A DNA stretch of 64,000 bases. It comes from Straminergon stramineum (Eukaryota > Streptophyta > Bryopsida > Hypnales > Calliergonaceae). Location of the stretch: NCBI GenBank assembly GCA_963920665.1, contig OY987273.1, forward strand, positions 6,264,501 to 6,328,500, written 5' to 3'. Within the stretch, counting starts at the first letter, position 1. Each line of letters opens with the position of its first letter. A program made the translations under genes and the position numbers. Shown here piece by piece: positions 1-11,872 of this stretch. The notes below the pieces were generated by a model. The model made no database searches and had not been told where the DNA came from. It worked only from the letters and a program-made list of their open reading frames with translations.

Positions 1-199
1 GGACTTGTTGATTTTTTTATTTAATGAAAAGACGTACATTATTTTGAATTTAAAATATCTATACGTAGATTTGTAGTCATCAAATTACATTTTATGATGG
101 ATAGAATATCTTTTTGTGTGATTGGAGGGTGAATCTTGAGTATTGCGAGAGTTAGTTTTGGAACTATGTCTTTCACTTTATTCTCTACTGAAGGATAGA

Positions 200-218
200 T
201 ATCCTCGAGTCGAGGATA
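200..218. promoter_or_regulatory. 19-bp palindromic element, perfect 9-bp arms
   Basis: TATCCTCGAGTCGAGGATA: the arms TATCCTCGA and TCGAGGATA are exact reverse complements around one central G. It is the same motif that recurs at 7.6-8.8, 47.4-52.5 and 60.5-61.7 kb. It sits in the presumed leader intron of the left-edge ParB-type copy. Function unknown. Confidence 0.85.
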
Positions 219-821
219 GACTGAGAGAATTTGTAAATTCCACAGTTTAAGTGTGGAAACCCTAATTTCATTCCTAAACCCTAAATAATATTGAATTAAG
301 ATTGAGGGTTTAGGGTACCTGGAACTTAAAATTCTTGGAGCTTCTTGAAATGGTCTTTTGTACAAAATTTGTGAGATTGTCACTTAACTTGGAAAACTAC
401 AGTCACACTAAAAAGATGTCATTGCAATCCAAGGATAAGAACACAAGTAAATGAATTCCAAGAAATTCAAATCATTGATAGGATTAATGGAATTTCAATT
501 CTAAAATCGGAGGCCTGAATGGATAATTCAATTAGGTACTGAAACTTCAGAACATCAACACTACAGACTACAAGAGCACAACTATGAACGATACAATACA
601 AGACTAAGAAGAAATTTCCAAGAACCAAGTAGAAAACAAGCACATAACTTTCAATTGGAAATCAAACAGAAACACTAAACCAGTACTCACCAACCTCAAA
701 CAAAAATAATGTTGGCACCTCCAACATTGTAGGGAAACACAGCATCTACAAAAATTCTCAATCTTACTCAGCAACTGAGATCGCAACTCAGAACACCACT
801 GAAATGGCACGTGAAATCAAA

Positions 822-935
822 TGTACACTCACACTCATACAACACTTACACTCACAGGGAATTACCTCTCACTCACACTCATAGAGAAACACTCACACTC
901 ACAGAGAAACACTCGCTCACTCACAAACACACCCA
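822..935. repeat. Low-complexity CACTCA-type simple repeat
   Basis: About 110 bases dominated by ACACTCAC/CTCACA words, interrupted by AGAGAAACACTC. It produces overlapping short open frames on both strands that are not supported as genes. Confidence 0.85.
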
Positions 936-1370
936 AGCTTCTCGGTGGTGGAAGAGCTCCTCGCAAGCGCCAAATGCAAACTCCAAGCCGGCGCCACACT
1001 CAAACTCCAAGTCGTTGTACACGCCACGCACAAGCTCCTCTCTTGGCAGATGAAAGATCCATCCACATGCAAACTCCAAGCTAGTGCACAAAGACGCAAG
1101 AATCCAGCGCAGAAGAAACGGCGCAGAAGAAACTGAAGACCTGTCCCCGCGGAAGAAAAGGAAGATCTGTTCGCTCACAGGAGATTGGAAATCTAGGCGC
1201 AGAAGACCGAGGGAGAGAACCTCCCTAGGCAAAACCGAGCCACCAAAAGTACCCAAGCTTGCTGAACCGACCCTAAGAATTTGGTTTGGGGCTACCGAAC
1301 CAGCAGCTGCGGACTCAAAGCTAGAGCCGGCGTGGATTGACCCCCTCGCTTGTCCCCAACCTTGAAATTT

Positions 1371-4300
1371 TTAATTTTTCACACATGATAAAATTTTGAA
1401 ATTTTGAATTCGTATTTGCAATTAGAGGCCCCAAATTAGCTAGGAGAGGTAGATAAGAGAAATAAATCCAAATCACACAATAGGGGTCTTTTTCTTTTAC
1501 ATGCACCCCCGGAATGACTTTGGGGGACGAGCAAGGGGGTCAATCCACCCCAGCCCAAAGCTAGCATCTACTTCCCTAGTGTAAGGGGTTAAAAAATTGT
1601 AAATATTTCATCATGCTCTAATATAGTACTTACAGTGTGCAACCCTAAACCCTAAAGGCATAAATCAGTGTACTCTATCAGTCCAGATGAGTTATACTTT
1701 TATATGAAGAAAGCATTTTTTTGAGGATTTAACCCTTGAACTCCGGACTAGTGACCATGGAAATCAAGCATTTTGGAACTGTATGACCTCATCCACTTTA
1801 AAAAAACCAAAAATACTCATTGGGAGTCAAACTACGGTAGAAGATTTTCCCTTTCCACCCCTAATTTCTTGAATGAATAGTTGCGGTTTTGTCTTAGAAA
1901 GGAGAATTCTTTGACATTCATCAGCCAAAAAAAGTCTACCACGTTGTTTAGGGGTTAAAGGGACTAATCCTATGAAACCATAGATTGGCCTAGGCATGCC
2001 ACCATCTTCTCTTTTCTTTTGATTCATTGTCATTTATTTCTTTATTGATCTCTTGAGATTTTGCCAATTCCACACCAAATCTAGCTACAACAAAAAAAAA
2101 GTGTACACCTAGAATGTATCAGTTACCTACTTTCGTGTGGAGATTTATTATACTGAGAATTTCTTTTTTACTACGAGCATAGACATTCAGTTGTGTTCTG
2201 CTGATGTACATCCACCAAACACTCCAAAAACTATTGATGTACAATAAAGGTAGATATTTCTTTAATGTGGAATGTTGATTAATTAGTATCGGTCCCCTTA
2301 ATACCCCTATTCATTGCAGAACTACCAAACCCTAGCCCACCATAACGTATATCCTTTCACTAACTCTATAAAAACATAATTCTATCTCTCTATTATGTGG
2401 ATTCCTTTTAAATAGTTCTATTAATCTTCAATTTATAATGGACAAACTTTTAATCATGGAAATCATTCATATTGGTATTGTTTGAATCGTTGGTGTAAAG
2501 CAAAGCCGTAAGCTCTTGTAATCATGGAAATCTTCCATATTCATATTGTAGGATCTATTTGTGTAAATAAAGAAATAAATACTCATCATGACTTCTTTAA
2601 GGAAAGGAGAAATTCAGAGTATATAATGAAGAAAGATTGAAACACAAGACCTTATTTAAAGTCCGAAGCCTTATCTAAAACCAACCCTCTAAGTATGTAC
2701 ATGGAGAAGCTTTGAAACTAATTGTTTACAATGCACACCATGATCTCTTTTAGAGAAGGAAAAATCCTAAGAACAAAATGAAGAAGGAATATATTCATAA
2801 AAATATAAGATTATATAAGAACCCATCTTCAAATCAATAACATAGAATATTGTCCTAATTTTATTGAATAATAATTTAAGAATATAAAAGTCAAGATTGT
2901 AAGTCCCCCTCATTTTAAGATTATTTAAAATAAACTTTGTTCAAGAAGCAAAAGAACCAAATCCAATTTGAGCTTCACTTTGTAATAATTATAGTAAAAG
3001 ATTCTAATGGAAAAGGTTACTTTTAGTTCTGAGAAAAGTAAGAGTAATTTATTGTTGAAGGTTTAGGGTACATTAGGTGTTCCTAAAGTACCTATTTTTC
3101 TAAAATTACCAATGTGCAAGTATGTGAAGTGCTTGACCAAGTCAAAATTGCATTCACCAGATTTGCAAACTAAATTTGCCAAAATGAGGTTATAAATTTT
3201 AAGAAAAAATAAATTATAGAATTCAATATGTGATATGAACCTCATTTCAATTCCATTTCCAACAAATTTCTCTATGAAATTGATAATATTTTGCATGTTT
3301 TTGAATTTAGAAGAAATTTTGAAATTTTCCTTTCTAAATTTAAAAAAAAAAAATTGTTTTAGGGTTCATGAATTTAATTGTATTGATGGGATCTACAATT
3401 TGTAGTCTACAATTTTTATGTGCATATGATTTCCAAAATATGCTTCCAAATAGCACATTATAATGAATTTTCTTGCATCGTCAATTTGGAGTTGAATCCC
3501 AATGCTTACAAGTTAACTGTTCCCAAAACTAAAGCTTGAATTTGGAATAAGAGAAATGGACGCCTAATTCATCATCACATTTCACTAACCAAGTGTTGGG
3601 CTCTTTGGAAAACATGTATTCAACCCGAAAAACTAGACATTATGGGGGTTAGGGTTATGAAAATATGACCCTTTAACATGATTGGTGTATTTAATTTACC
3701 CTAAAACTCATATGACAAGTTGAAAAAAGGATTGAACTGGAATTCTGTCATTCAATCCCTTTGTAAGCAAATTTAGAATTTGAGAGATTGAAACGAATAT
3801 GTAATTTGCCTAAATATATTGAATTAATGGACTTTTTCTTAGAAATTAATTACGTGATAAATAATTTTTTAGACTCATTAAACCACCAACAGAGTTCCCT
3901 ACAATCATCAATGAGGTCATAAAACATAGTTTGTTTCATTTGATGGCGATGATCGAGTGATGCAAGAGAATAGTAGTGGTATATTCTACATATAGAAGAA
4001 ACAAATAAATTCTACAAACTCAAATAATTTAAATTAGATATTATCCATTCGAAAATGTATAATTTGTAAATGTTCTAGAGATTTAAAATTCATTTGTACA
4101 TCATGATCAAGACTAATTTGCGTAATGCACAATGTAGGTCTAAAAAAAGGCACCATATCCTAAATTAGATAGAAATCAAATTCCCGAACTCATGAGAATT
4201 GAATGGATGTTTCTCAAACATCAAATATATTTTCTAGACATATATGCTCAAAAATCAATGAGGCCGATCTAGTTTTACGAAGAAGAATTTATCTTTGTGA

Positions 4301-4876
4301 GGGGATTCATGAAATTAGACAATTATAATTTTTTTGGAAGTTCCAGAATTCTTTGAATAAGCTTTGTACTTCAAGTAGAGACCCTAAATCTAAATTTCAT
4401 GTCAAAAACATATTTGTAGGTTTGTAGACTATTTAACTCAAGTACAAAAGTTCCTTTCAATGAATGCGTTAAATTAAGGCCCCCTAATAATTTTATTAGT
4501 TATGAACAAATCCACAGTCCTCAATGAATATTGCATGAACAAGTGACTAATGAAAAATAATTTGAGTTAAATCTTTTGTTTTTATTTAAGAAATGGATGG
4601 AAATGGTCATTTAGGGCCAAATGAAACCCTAAATTAATAATGTATACACAATTGTTGTCTTCCAACCAATCCATTTCCAATTATAAATAATGTCCACAAT
4701 TTGTAGATTACTTGACAAACAGTTCAATAGGGTTTTACATACAGTCAACCAATAATTTCTTGTAATTACATTTGATGAATACATTCAATGACCTAACAAC
4801 TTTAGTGTTAATATTAATAGTACAAATGAAAGTTTTATTTTCAAGGGAATTGTAAGGCCTCAGTCCTCCCAATTTT
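1371..4876. other. AT-rich non-coding stretch, with one block shared with 54.26-54.46 kb
   Basis: No convincing gene. The segment 1735-1965 matches 54262-54460 in order and wording (GTGACCATGGAAATCAA, TTTCCACCCCTAATTT, GATGAATAGTTGC, GTTTAGGGGTTAA), so both loci carry the same upstream flank of the ParB-type leader. Telomere-like CCCTAAACCCTAAA words occur near 1641. The rest (2.0-4.87 kb) is AT-rich, with scattered stops in all frames and no recognisable repeat ends. Confidence 0.6.
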
Positions 4877-6508
4877 ATAAAAGTGTTTTATGTATTTATA
4901 GAACAACACTAAGTTTTTAAATTGTTTCACCATGCAATGTCAATTATGGCATCTTGGTGCCTCTAGAACATCATTGATTTCAATCACATAGACTCTTATT
5001 ATACATAAAGGCAATTAGGCATTAATTATATCAATCAACAATATTCATACCAATGCATGAACATCTATATGAAGGTTATGTCCATAGTTCTTCAATGTCC
5101 TATGACAATATTGATTGTGCCACTAACTTCATTGAAGTGTAATGTAAATTATATCATTTGTTAGAAGTCTATAGTTTGAAAAAAGTATAAGTACTTGCAT
5201 TCCATGAAATCATTTTTTTTGCAATGAAGAATATTTTGTAGAGTTCAAATATTCAAGGTTTATGATTATTTTATTATTTTTAGTAATAAAACTATGAGTA
5301 CAAAGGAGCATGATTTCATGTCATCATACAAGTAGAAATTGTTTAGTGTACACCAAACTAATTCTTAATGTCTACACAATCTATTTTGAAGAGTTCAATC
5401 ATTATAACAAACAATGATTCGAATACTACTACAATTTCAAATGCATATTACATTGCCATTAGGGAATGACATATGCAAATCACTTGATAAATACATATCA
5501 TTAAATCCTAAACCCTACAATTATACTATAAATGAATACTACAAATTCAATTTACATTTCAATGAATAAGAATTATGTAAGTACAAAAAAACATAGAATC
5601 CTAGTACAATTGAAAGATTGAATTCATATCGAATATTCCATATTGAATATATGAAGCAATATTCATACTCAAAGTAAAGATGAATTCTTGTAGCATACAA
5701 TAATTGTGAAGGGATTGCCATATTTCATGTGTACATGAAACTGCTCAAAAATGATGGTACTAAATGAATTGTGGAAAACATTGTAGTAAAAAATGTTCCT
5801 AAAATGCTAAGCTTTTTACCCCTAAAGTCCTAAGGCCATTTTTCTTTCAAAAACCACTCAAAATTGCTACTTCTATTGCATTCATGTAAGGAATTAGAAA
5901 AAATACTTTTTTTAGAATCTAACCGTAGCATCTTTTACCAAACATTTCTTGGATCATCCACTAAAGATTTCATGATATTTTACCACACGCATTGAAAGAT
6001 ATTAGCATTCATAGTGAAGGAATTTTTTGTTTTAAATAAGACAGTCTGATTACTTGCTAAATAAGAAACTCTATATCTTTCATATTAGTAATCCCAATGG
6101 GATGAATCAAAGCTTCCCATTTAGACAAAAATATAATCTTCAAGAATAAAATAACGAAAAGAATATATATTTCAATTTTTTACAAATTTTGTTCGTTGCT
6201 TGCTCTCCCCATTTTACGATTATTGTGGCACATCTTTTGCTCCCGACCACTGATTGAAATACAAATTATATTCCCCCAAAGCTAGTAATTTTTTATATCT
6301 TACGAGAAAGTTTAAAAGAAAATCACTAACAATTGAGCTCATAGGAATCTACTTAAAATCCATGTTGTCACTCGTAAGCACATTAGGACTTTAGGGGTTA
6401 AAGAGTACTTCCGTACAATCAAGCGATGAACTTCACATAAATTGCATCACCTAAGAAACTTAGGAGATTCCAAATTTTTTTCCCTACAAATCTGGAATTG
6501 TTCACAAT

Positions 6509-6553
6509 CCTAAATCCTAAACCCTAACCCTAAACCCTAACCCTAAACCCTAA
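6509..6553. repeat. Interstitial telomere-like repeats (copy A)
   Basis: Alternating CCCTAA and CCCTAAA units, about seven in a row. This is the plant TTTAGGG repeat mixed with the TTAGGG variant. The matching stretch in copy B (59371-59395) is shorter and uses CCCCTAA variants. Confidence 0.9.
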
Positions 6554-6739
6554 GACGTGAATCCTACAATGCACATAATTAGGATCCCAAACCGTCGAAG
6601 GAAGGATTTTTTAAGAAACCTGGACACTGGACAAAGTATAAGCAAAGAAGCAATCATTAGGAATCCCCTAGTAATGAGAGTTACATGAACAAAAATTAAG
6701 ACAATGACATAAATAGCAGATAGACTATAAACGAACGAA

Positions 6740-6996
6740 TTTTTTTGGTTGGTATTAGTAAAACCTTTTTTTGGTTGGTATTAGCAAAGCCTTTTTTTGG
6801 TTGGTATTAGCAAAGACTTTATTTGGTTGATATTAGCAAAGACTGTTATTGGTTGGTATTAGCGAAGACTTTTTTTGGTTGGTATTAGCAAAGACTTTTT
6901 TGGTTGGTATTAGTAAAGCCTTTTGGTCTAGTATTAGTAAAGCTTTTTTTGGCTGGTCTTAGTGAAGCCTTTCTGGGCTGGTATTAGAGAAACCCT
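6740..6996 (+). repeat. Minisatellite, about 26-bp unit, 10 copies (copy A)
   Basis: Ten degenerate tandem units of the form TTTTTTGGTTGGTATTAGCAAAG(C/A)C. The last three drift (GGTCTAGTATT, GGCTGGTCTT, GGCTGGTATTAGAGAAACCC). Copy B has eleven units, so copy number has changed since duplication. It lies directly upstream of the presumed leader exon of the transposase-like gene. Confidence 0.9.
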
Positions 6997-6999
6997 TTT

Positions 7000-7379
7000 G
7001 GGGCTACTTTCGTTCTTCAACGACATCTTTATGCCGCAAAGCTAACAAAAAGCAGTACATAAAAAGGCATTTAAGTGCTGCCACAGAAAGTGGACCATGA
7101 ACGTTGTTAGATGCCATGTATTTCCAAAGAATTTGAATTCCCGCACCAATTCTTCCCTGCCCCTCGATTGGCGGAAGCTCAAGCTCTCTCCCTTGCAACT
7201 TTCACGTCACAACTTTGTTTTGCATTTGCTTGTTCTCATTTTTTGTTGCTCATCTTTGACCTATAGGACGCTTCAGCATTTTGTTTGCCACATTTCCAAT
7301 CCATGTTTGGTTTTCAATTGTCTTGTTCAGATAGTGGGGACTTTAAGAAGACGAGTGTGTACATTAACTGTAGTTGCTG
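7000..7379 (+). other. Presumed non-coding leader exon of the transposase-like gene (copy A)
   Basis: This block is GC-richer than its flanks and well kept in copy B (59870-60264). It ends at GTTGCTG followed by a strong plant splice donor, GTAAGTAG, at 7380; copy B keeps the same donor at 60265. Open frames on both strands are short and not consistently conserved, so I treat it as promoter plus 5' UTR. The downstream acceptor is TTGGCTCTAG at 9014. Start of transcription not determined. Confidence 0.5.
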
Positions 7380-7626
7380 GTAAGTAGTATTGTGCTTTGA
7401 CTTCTGATTTGTACAGTACGCACTACATCTTGTTGTTGTTGTACCTTACATCCCTTTGGTTTTCGATTAGTAGTTTCATTAGCAAAAGAGTGAAACATAG
7501 AAATTTGATTTCTATTGTGTCGTATGAGAGTGTTGGTGTTGTGCATCATCAAGATGGTGAGGTATATGTCTCTCGATATTTTTGCCGAAAATTACGGAGG
7601 ATCCTATATTATATCAATATAGAGTA

Positions 7627-8772
7627 TATCCTCGAGTCGACGATATCAAGAGAACTCAATATGTAATTAACAATCATGGACTCCATGAGAAGATGGAACG
7701 GTCTGAATTCCTGAGACTCATTCGTCATATCCTCGAGTCGACGATATCTATTTAATTTAATACTATGTGGGTCTTATCGTCGACACGAGGATAGGTCTGA
7801 GTTTAATATTCCTTCAAATGATAATGATTTTATATTATAATGGATGATATCCATCTTAAAGTTTAATGTTGGAAAATTTATATTTCAAGAAGTTTTATTG
7901 TCGACTCGACAATATGAAAATCTTGTAATTTGGGTCCCTAGTTCATTAATCGTAAAATATTTTAGAAAAGTATTTGTGTAATTGTCTTATCGTTGACTCG
8001 AGGATAAGTCACATTTCCAAGAATAACCTCTATTATCGATAAAAATGAATGGGACTCCAAATAAGATTGTATCGAAGGAAGGTTAATATGTTTTTTATTC
8101 TCAAGAGGTTATCGTCGACTCAGTGATACTCATGTTATCCTTGTGCATAATCCTCTAATTTTCATTTGTTTTCTAAACTGTGTTTATGAAATATAATATA
8201 CTTCTTGACATAATATACTTCTTCGACGATGTTTTGTTGGTGTTCCTTGCAATGTCTCTGTCACTTTATCTTGGATTTGATGATAGCCTTTATGTCCCTT
8301 TAGAGGTTTTGTTACCCTCGACTCGATGATAATTATTTTATTTTGGAATGCATTAGTCTAATTATCTATTTACTCATGAATGTGAAATTTATATATTCAC
8401 AAATAATATCTTCTATATATCATAATTGAGGAGAAGCTTTGCATATGATACTGTTGGAAGGTTTACATTTTTGGTCTCACACGTGATTATTGTCGAGTCG
8501 ACAATACCCATTTCTAAATTGGACAGTCACATTCTATTTTCTATATCATTAAGAACTTGATAATTAATAGAGTCACATTCTACGTCATTTAGAAATAGTC
8601 AGAATTTCCCGTACATTATTGGACCACTCATTTGTTTGTTGTTTCTTGAAGTCTTTCTGAATTTATTACTTCACCTGAAAAAAACATTTAGAAATTATTC
8701 ACGGGGAAACGTTTTGTAGTTACAAATTCTGAGTTAAAGACAATTATTTACTCTATCCTCGGTTCAAGGATA
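7627..8772. promoter_or_regulatory. Cluster of nine 19-bp palindromes in the leader intron (copy A)
   Basis: Nine 19-bp elements start at 7627, 7728, 7775, 7896, 7988, 8110, 8313, 8488 and 8754. Examples: TATCCTCGAGTCGACGATA (7627), TATTGTCGACTCGACAATA (7896, perfect arms), TATTGTCGAGTCGACAATA (8488, perfect arms), TATCCTCGGTTCAAGGATA (8754). Spacing is irregular, 47-266 bp. All lie between the donor at 7380 and the acceptor at 9014. Differences from the consensus TATC(G/C)TCGA(G/C)TCGA(G/C)GATA are mostly C-to-T or G-to-A at CG sites. Role unknown; candidates are binding sites for a dimeric protein, an intronic enhancer or a methylation target. Confidence 0.85.
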
Positions 8773-9014
8773 GACATATGTATTTTGTGATTATTGTGTC
8801 AACCAATTTGATTTGTGTTATCTACAATTCCAATTGATGAAGAGTTCACATCGATTTGAGGATAAGAATTCTCTTTGTAATATATTGAAAAATAGATTGT
8901 GTATAATGTATATTTCATATAGTCTTCTGTTTGAAATTGAGTGTGATAGATTTAGACAACTATGTGTTGTTCTCGTATCTGAGATAATTGTTCTCATGCA
9001 CCAATTGGCTCTAG

Positions 9015-11872
9015 CCCGCAGAATGGATATTCATGGACCTGAAGATTTTGCAAACCCGGTGCCTACGTTACACCCTGATGTCTGCACATGTGACGGGATT
9101 CCTCATGCGAAGTGGAACTTTAAACCAGTCACTCTCCGTAATGAAGCAGGGGACGATGTTGCAAATGCAGTCTTACAAAGTGTTGATCCAGATGTTGTGG
9201 TAGACAACGATGGGAAGCCTCTTGGTGATGGTCGAGTTTCTGTTCAAATTGTGTAGTCCTTGTGCGAGGCAAAAGTCCCAACCGGGTGGATGTAGTCAAT
9301 TCACTCTTGGCACATCAAGCAAGTTTTTCTCTTTGGTGTCAGTTTGTATGACCATGACCAGAGACATATTTATAACACGGCCATGAATGCTACTAATAGA
9401 AGAATTCATAAAGGGATTTGATCCTATGAAAGCTTTTGAGAGAGAATGGAAATTAGTTATCCCCCAAAAGAGACCCTCCTAGTTCCTGAAGCAATCACTG
9501 AAGTCTCTACCAAAACTTGTTGTCCAAACAATTGTTTGCAGCCTTTTCCGCGTGGGCAAATTCAAGCCATTCGTTCTGAACTCCATGTAAACGATGGGGT
9601 ATATGCTCGGAAGAAGTGTCTTCTTGAAGTGCATAGGCACATCCACAAAGATCCTGCTAGCAAAGAGTGGATTATTTTGAAAGGAAGGGAAGTGTGTCCC
9701 ACTGCATGGTGGACCATTCATGGGGTTTCGAAGGCTACCTTTTATAGGTACAAAGAGATGGCTAAGGATGGGAAGCAAGTAGAGGCACATGGGAATTTGG
9801 GGTCCAAAAAACCACGGAAACATATTGTGCAAGCTACTGCAACACTTCGAACACTAGTGGTTCCTGAAGCTGACAAAATGCCACACAAAATGAGGACACT
9901 AGAATCAGGGGAGAAAGTCCCTGCAATGGTTTTGCCGTCTGCAATTTGGTGGAGTGATCAATTACCAAAAATCAATGAGGCCAATGCAACTTTAAATTTG
10001 CAACCGATTTCTTCGAGTGGCTTGAGCAACATTCAACATGCTTCTTTCCCAAAATTTGCTCCAAAAGCACGTGGAGATAGTTTTGCTCGATGTGGCTTGT
10101 GTGATAAATACAAGCAATTGAGGAGCGCATGCACTCCCCTTTCATACGCGCAAGAGAGGTGGACCGTTGCTTTGGATACCCACCTTGTGGGCCAAAGGGC
10201 CCATAGAGAACTGTACTATACAAATCGACATGTTTCTGAAACATATCCTGAGAAGATGCTAACCATTATCCATGATAAAATGGATCACTCCAAGACCGCT
10301 TCTCCACACTTCTCTCACAAAACTAAAGCAACGGATTCCTACATGAAAATGCCTGTTGCAGTTACGGGTATGATTGCTCATGGGCATGGGGATGTTCGAT
10401 ATGTACACTATGGTTTAGACATTTTTTCGACAAATTCAAATCATACCATTGGGTCCATCGCAAAGTTGTTGCATGATGTTGAAGAACCACCAAAGAATTC
10501 ATCGTGCAAATTATTCTTTGAAAAGGAGGTGCAATCTACATTAACCAAGGCGATTTTGGAAGAGTCAGATATTTGCTTGGACTCTCTCCTTCCTCCTCCG
10601 GAAGAATCAAATCCAGTTAAACCTTTACCACCAATATTGACTTTGCAATTGGATAATGCATCAGGGGACAATAAGAATAGATGGGTTTTTGCTTTTTGCT
10701 CCCTACTTATATATAAAGGGATTTTCCGCAAAGTGTACATCAATTTCCTCATTGTTGGGCACACTCATGAAGACATTGACACTCTTTTTGGTCAATGGAG
10801 CACTAAATTGAAGACAAACAACTATCCAATACTCCCGAAACTCATGAAATCCTTCCTGGATTGCGAAACGCACCTCGTCATTCCTCATCTCATTGAGGAA
10901 GTTCTTGATTTCAAGCAATATGTAGATGGGTATTTGGGCACAGGAGGAGATTTTTTGGAAGGTCATTCTAGGTCCCAGCAGTTCAAGTTTTACATAGATT
11001 CCAGTGGATGGCCTTTGATGGAGTATAAAAATTTGTGTACGGACAAAAAATGGTTGCCAAAGGACGGCAAAGGAATTCGCTTGTGGTCTGAGATTGAAGA
11101 CGGATGTCCAATAGTTCCAAGCGGTGATCCACCACCTCTAGTTCCTGAGAAGATGCGTTCTCTCGATGAGATCAAGAGAGTTTTGAACAGTTTCATTGCA
11201 CACTAGAGTGGAATGGCAGATGATGACCAATCTGGAGAATTCAAGAGGAAAAATGGCCCTATAAAAGAGTATTGGAAAGGTGTTCAAGCAGCTCTTGATG
11301 CACCTCTAGAGCCGTGTGAGACATTACTACATGGATTTTGGCCGGCTTTGAGGATCATCCATCATGAGGAAGAACGCAGGGAGAGGGATGGTACACTACC
11401 TAAAGGGGATGCAGAGGATGCACCCTTTGTAGGACGAAGGCGTGATCGTCCCTATGCTTCTTTCCATATTAATCGCGATATGTTTGCAAGTTATTTTGTC
11501 GTGGTGCAGCTTGCTAATGGTGACTCCAAGCCATTATGGCTTCTTAGAGCCATTATGAATTCGAATCCGGATCTAGGGCATATGAATATGATCCAAATCC
11601 ACTATTGGATGCCAGCTTGAGATCGACACATTAACATGGAAACATATGATGGATGGGACACAAAAAAAGGGAATGTGTGGCGTGAAGATCGAGCAATAAC
11701 CCCAACATGGTCGAGCATAGATTGTATCATGACTGCTTGGAAGCCACGTATGCAAGAGGGGACTTTAGATCCAAAGGTGGCAATTCCAAAGCCACAAATT
11801 GACATCATCAAAGCATTAGTGGAAGCCTTCACGGCTAACTCAAACGATGATGAGTCTATGGCGGAAGGATGA
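9015..11872 (+). pseudogene. DUF7869-type transposase-like protein, disabled (copy A)
   Basis: One reading frame runs from ATG 9023 to TGA 11870, broken by in-frame stops at 9254 (TAG), 9293 (TAG), 9419 (TGA), 9437 (TGA), 11204 (TAG) and 11618 (TGA). The longest open piece is 9446-11206 (586 aa). Visible: a Cys pair near its start (CCPNNC); a helix-turn-helix-like GVSKATFYRYK; a CGLCDKYKQL zinc-knuckle-like pair; then a core with IHDKMDH, LTLQLDNASGDNKNR and GHTHEDIDTLFGQWS. I know the last two as hallmarks of the DUF7869 family of plants and invertebrates. The spaced Asp residues suggest an RNase-H-fold DDE-type nuclease, which is an inference. The C-terminal piece has YDGWD..W and TAWKPR. 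The acceptor CTCTAG before 9015 and donor at 7380 define a leader intron. Decay is by substitution, not indels. Confidence 0.8.

Larger units (their letters stand above)
1..1370 (-). pseudogene. 5' head (leader exon/intron) of a second ParB-type gene copy, body beyond the left edge
   Basis: Read on the minus strand, this stretch has the same architecture as the leader of the ParB-type gene at 51.8-53.6 kb. A GC-richer block (about 940-1350) carries the phrase GGGAGAGA..CCTCCCTA..CCGAGCC, shared with 53430-53475. Next comes an AT-rich segment with a shared GGCACGT (804 and 53126), and then a 19-bp palindrome at 200-218 of the type found in the leader intron of the other copy. A possible splice donor (GTGAGT, minus strand) lies at 685-690. 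Short open frames across 811-1365 on both strands look incidental, because the block is low-complexity and no frame matches a known domain. The coding exons would lie left of base 1. The assignment is an inference from shared order and scattered identity, which is weak in places. Confidence 0.5.
4877..11872 (+). mobile_element. Direct repeat copy A, transposase-bearing element
   Basis: From 4877 this sequence is collinear with 57737-64000, with the same strand and order. The offset grows only from 52,860 at the left end to exactly 52,878 across the coding region, where no net indel is seen. Homology starts abruptly at ATAAAAGTGTTT in both copies; upstream sequence is unrelated, so one element or duplication boundary lies there. 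Order inside: AT-rich 5' part, telomere-like repeats, minisatellite, leader exon, palindrome-rich leader intron, transposase-like gene. The right end cannot be fixed because copy B runs off the window; I end the call at the last stop of the gene. No LTR, clear terminal inverted repeat or target duplication was identified. It could be a mobile element or a segmental duplication; the stop codon shared by both copies at 9437/62315 fits either. Confidence 0.8.

Noticed and set aside
811..1365. Basic open frames on both strands
   Set aside because: Low-complexity CACTCA repeat and a GC-rich leader block; no frame matches a domain, and the counterpart at 53.1-53.6 kb does not preserve the same reading frame.
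7004..7666. Open frames on both strands in the region before the palindromes
   Set aside because: Partly conserved in copy B only because the DNA is duplicated; frames differ between copies, and a strong splice donor at 7380 fits a non-coding leader exon better.
9479..11196. Minus-strand open frames of 68-117 codons opposite the DUF7869-type gene
   Set aside because: Shadows of the plus-strand coding sequence, without family features.
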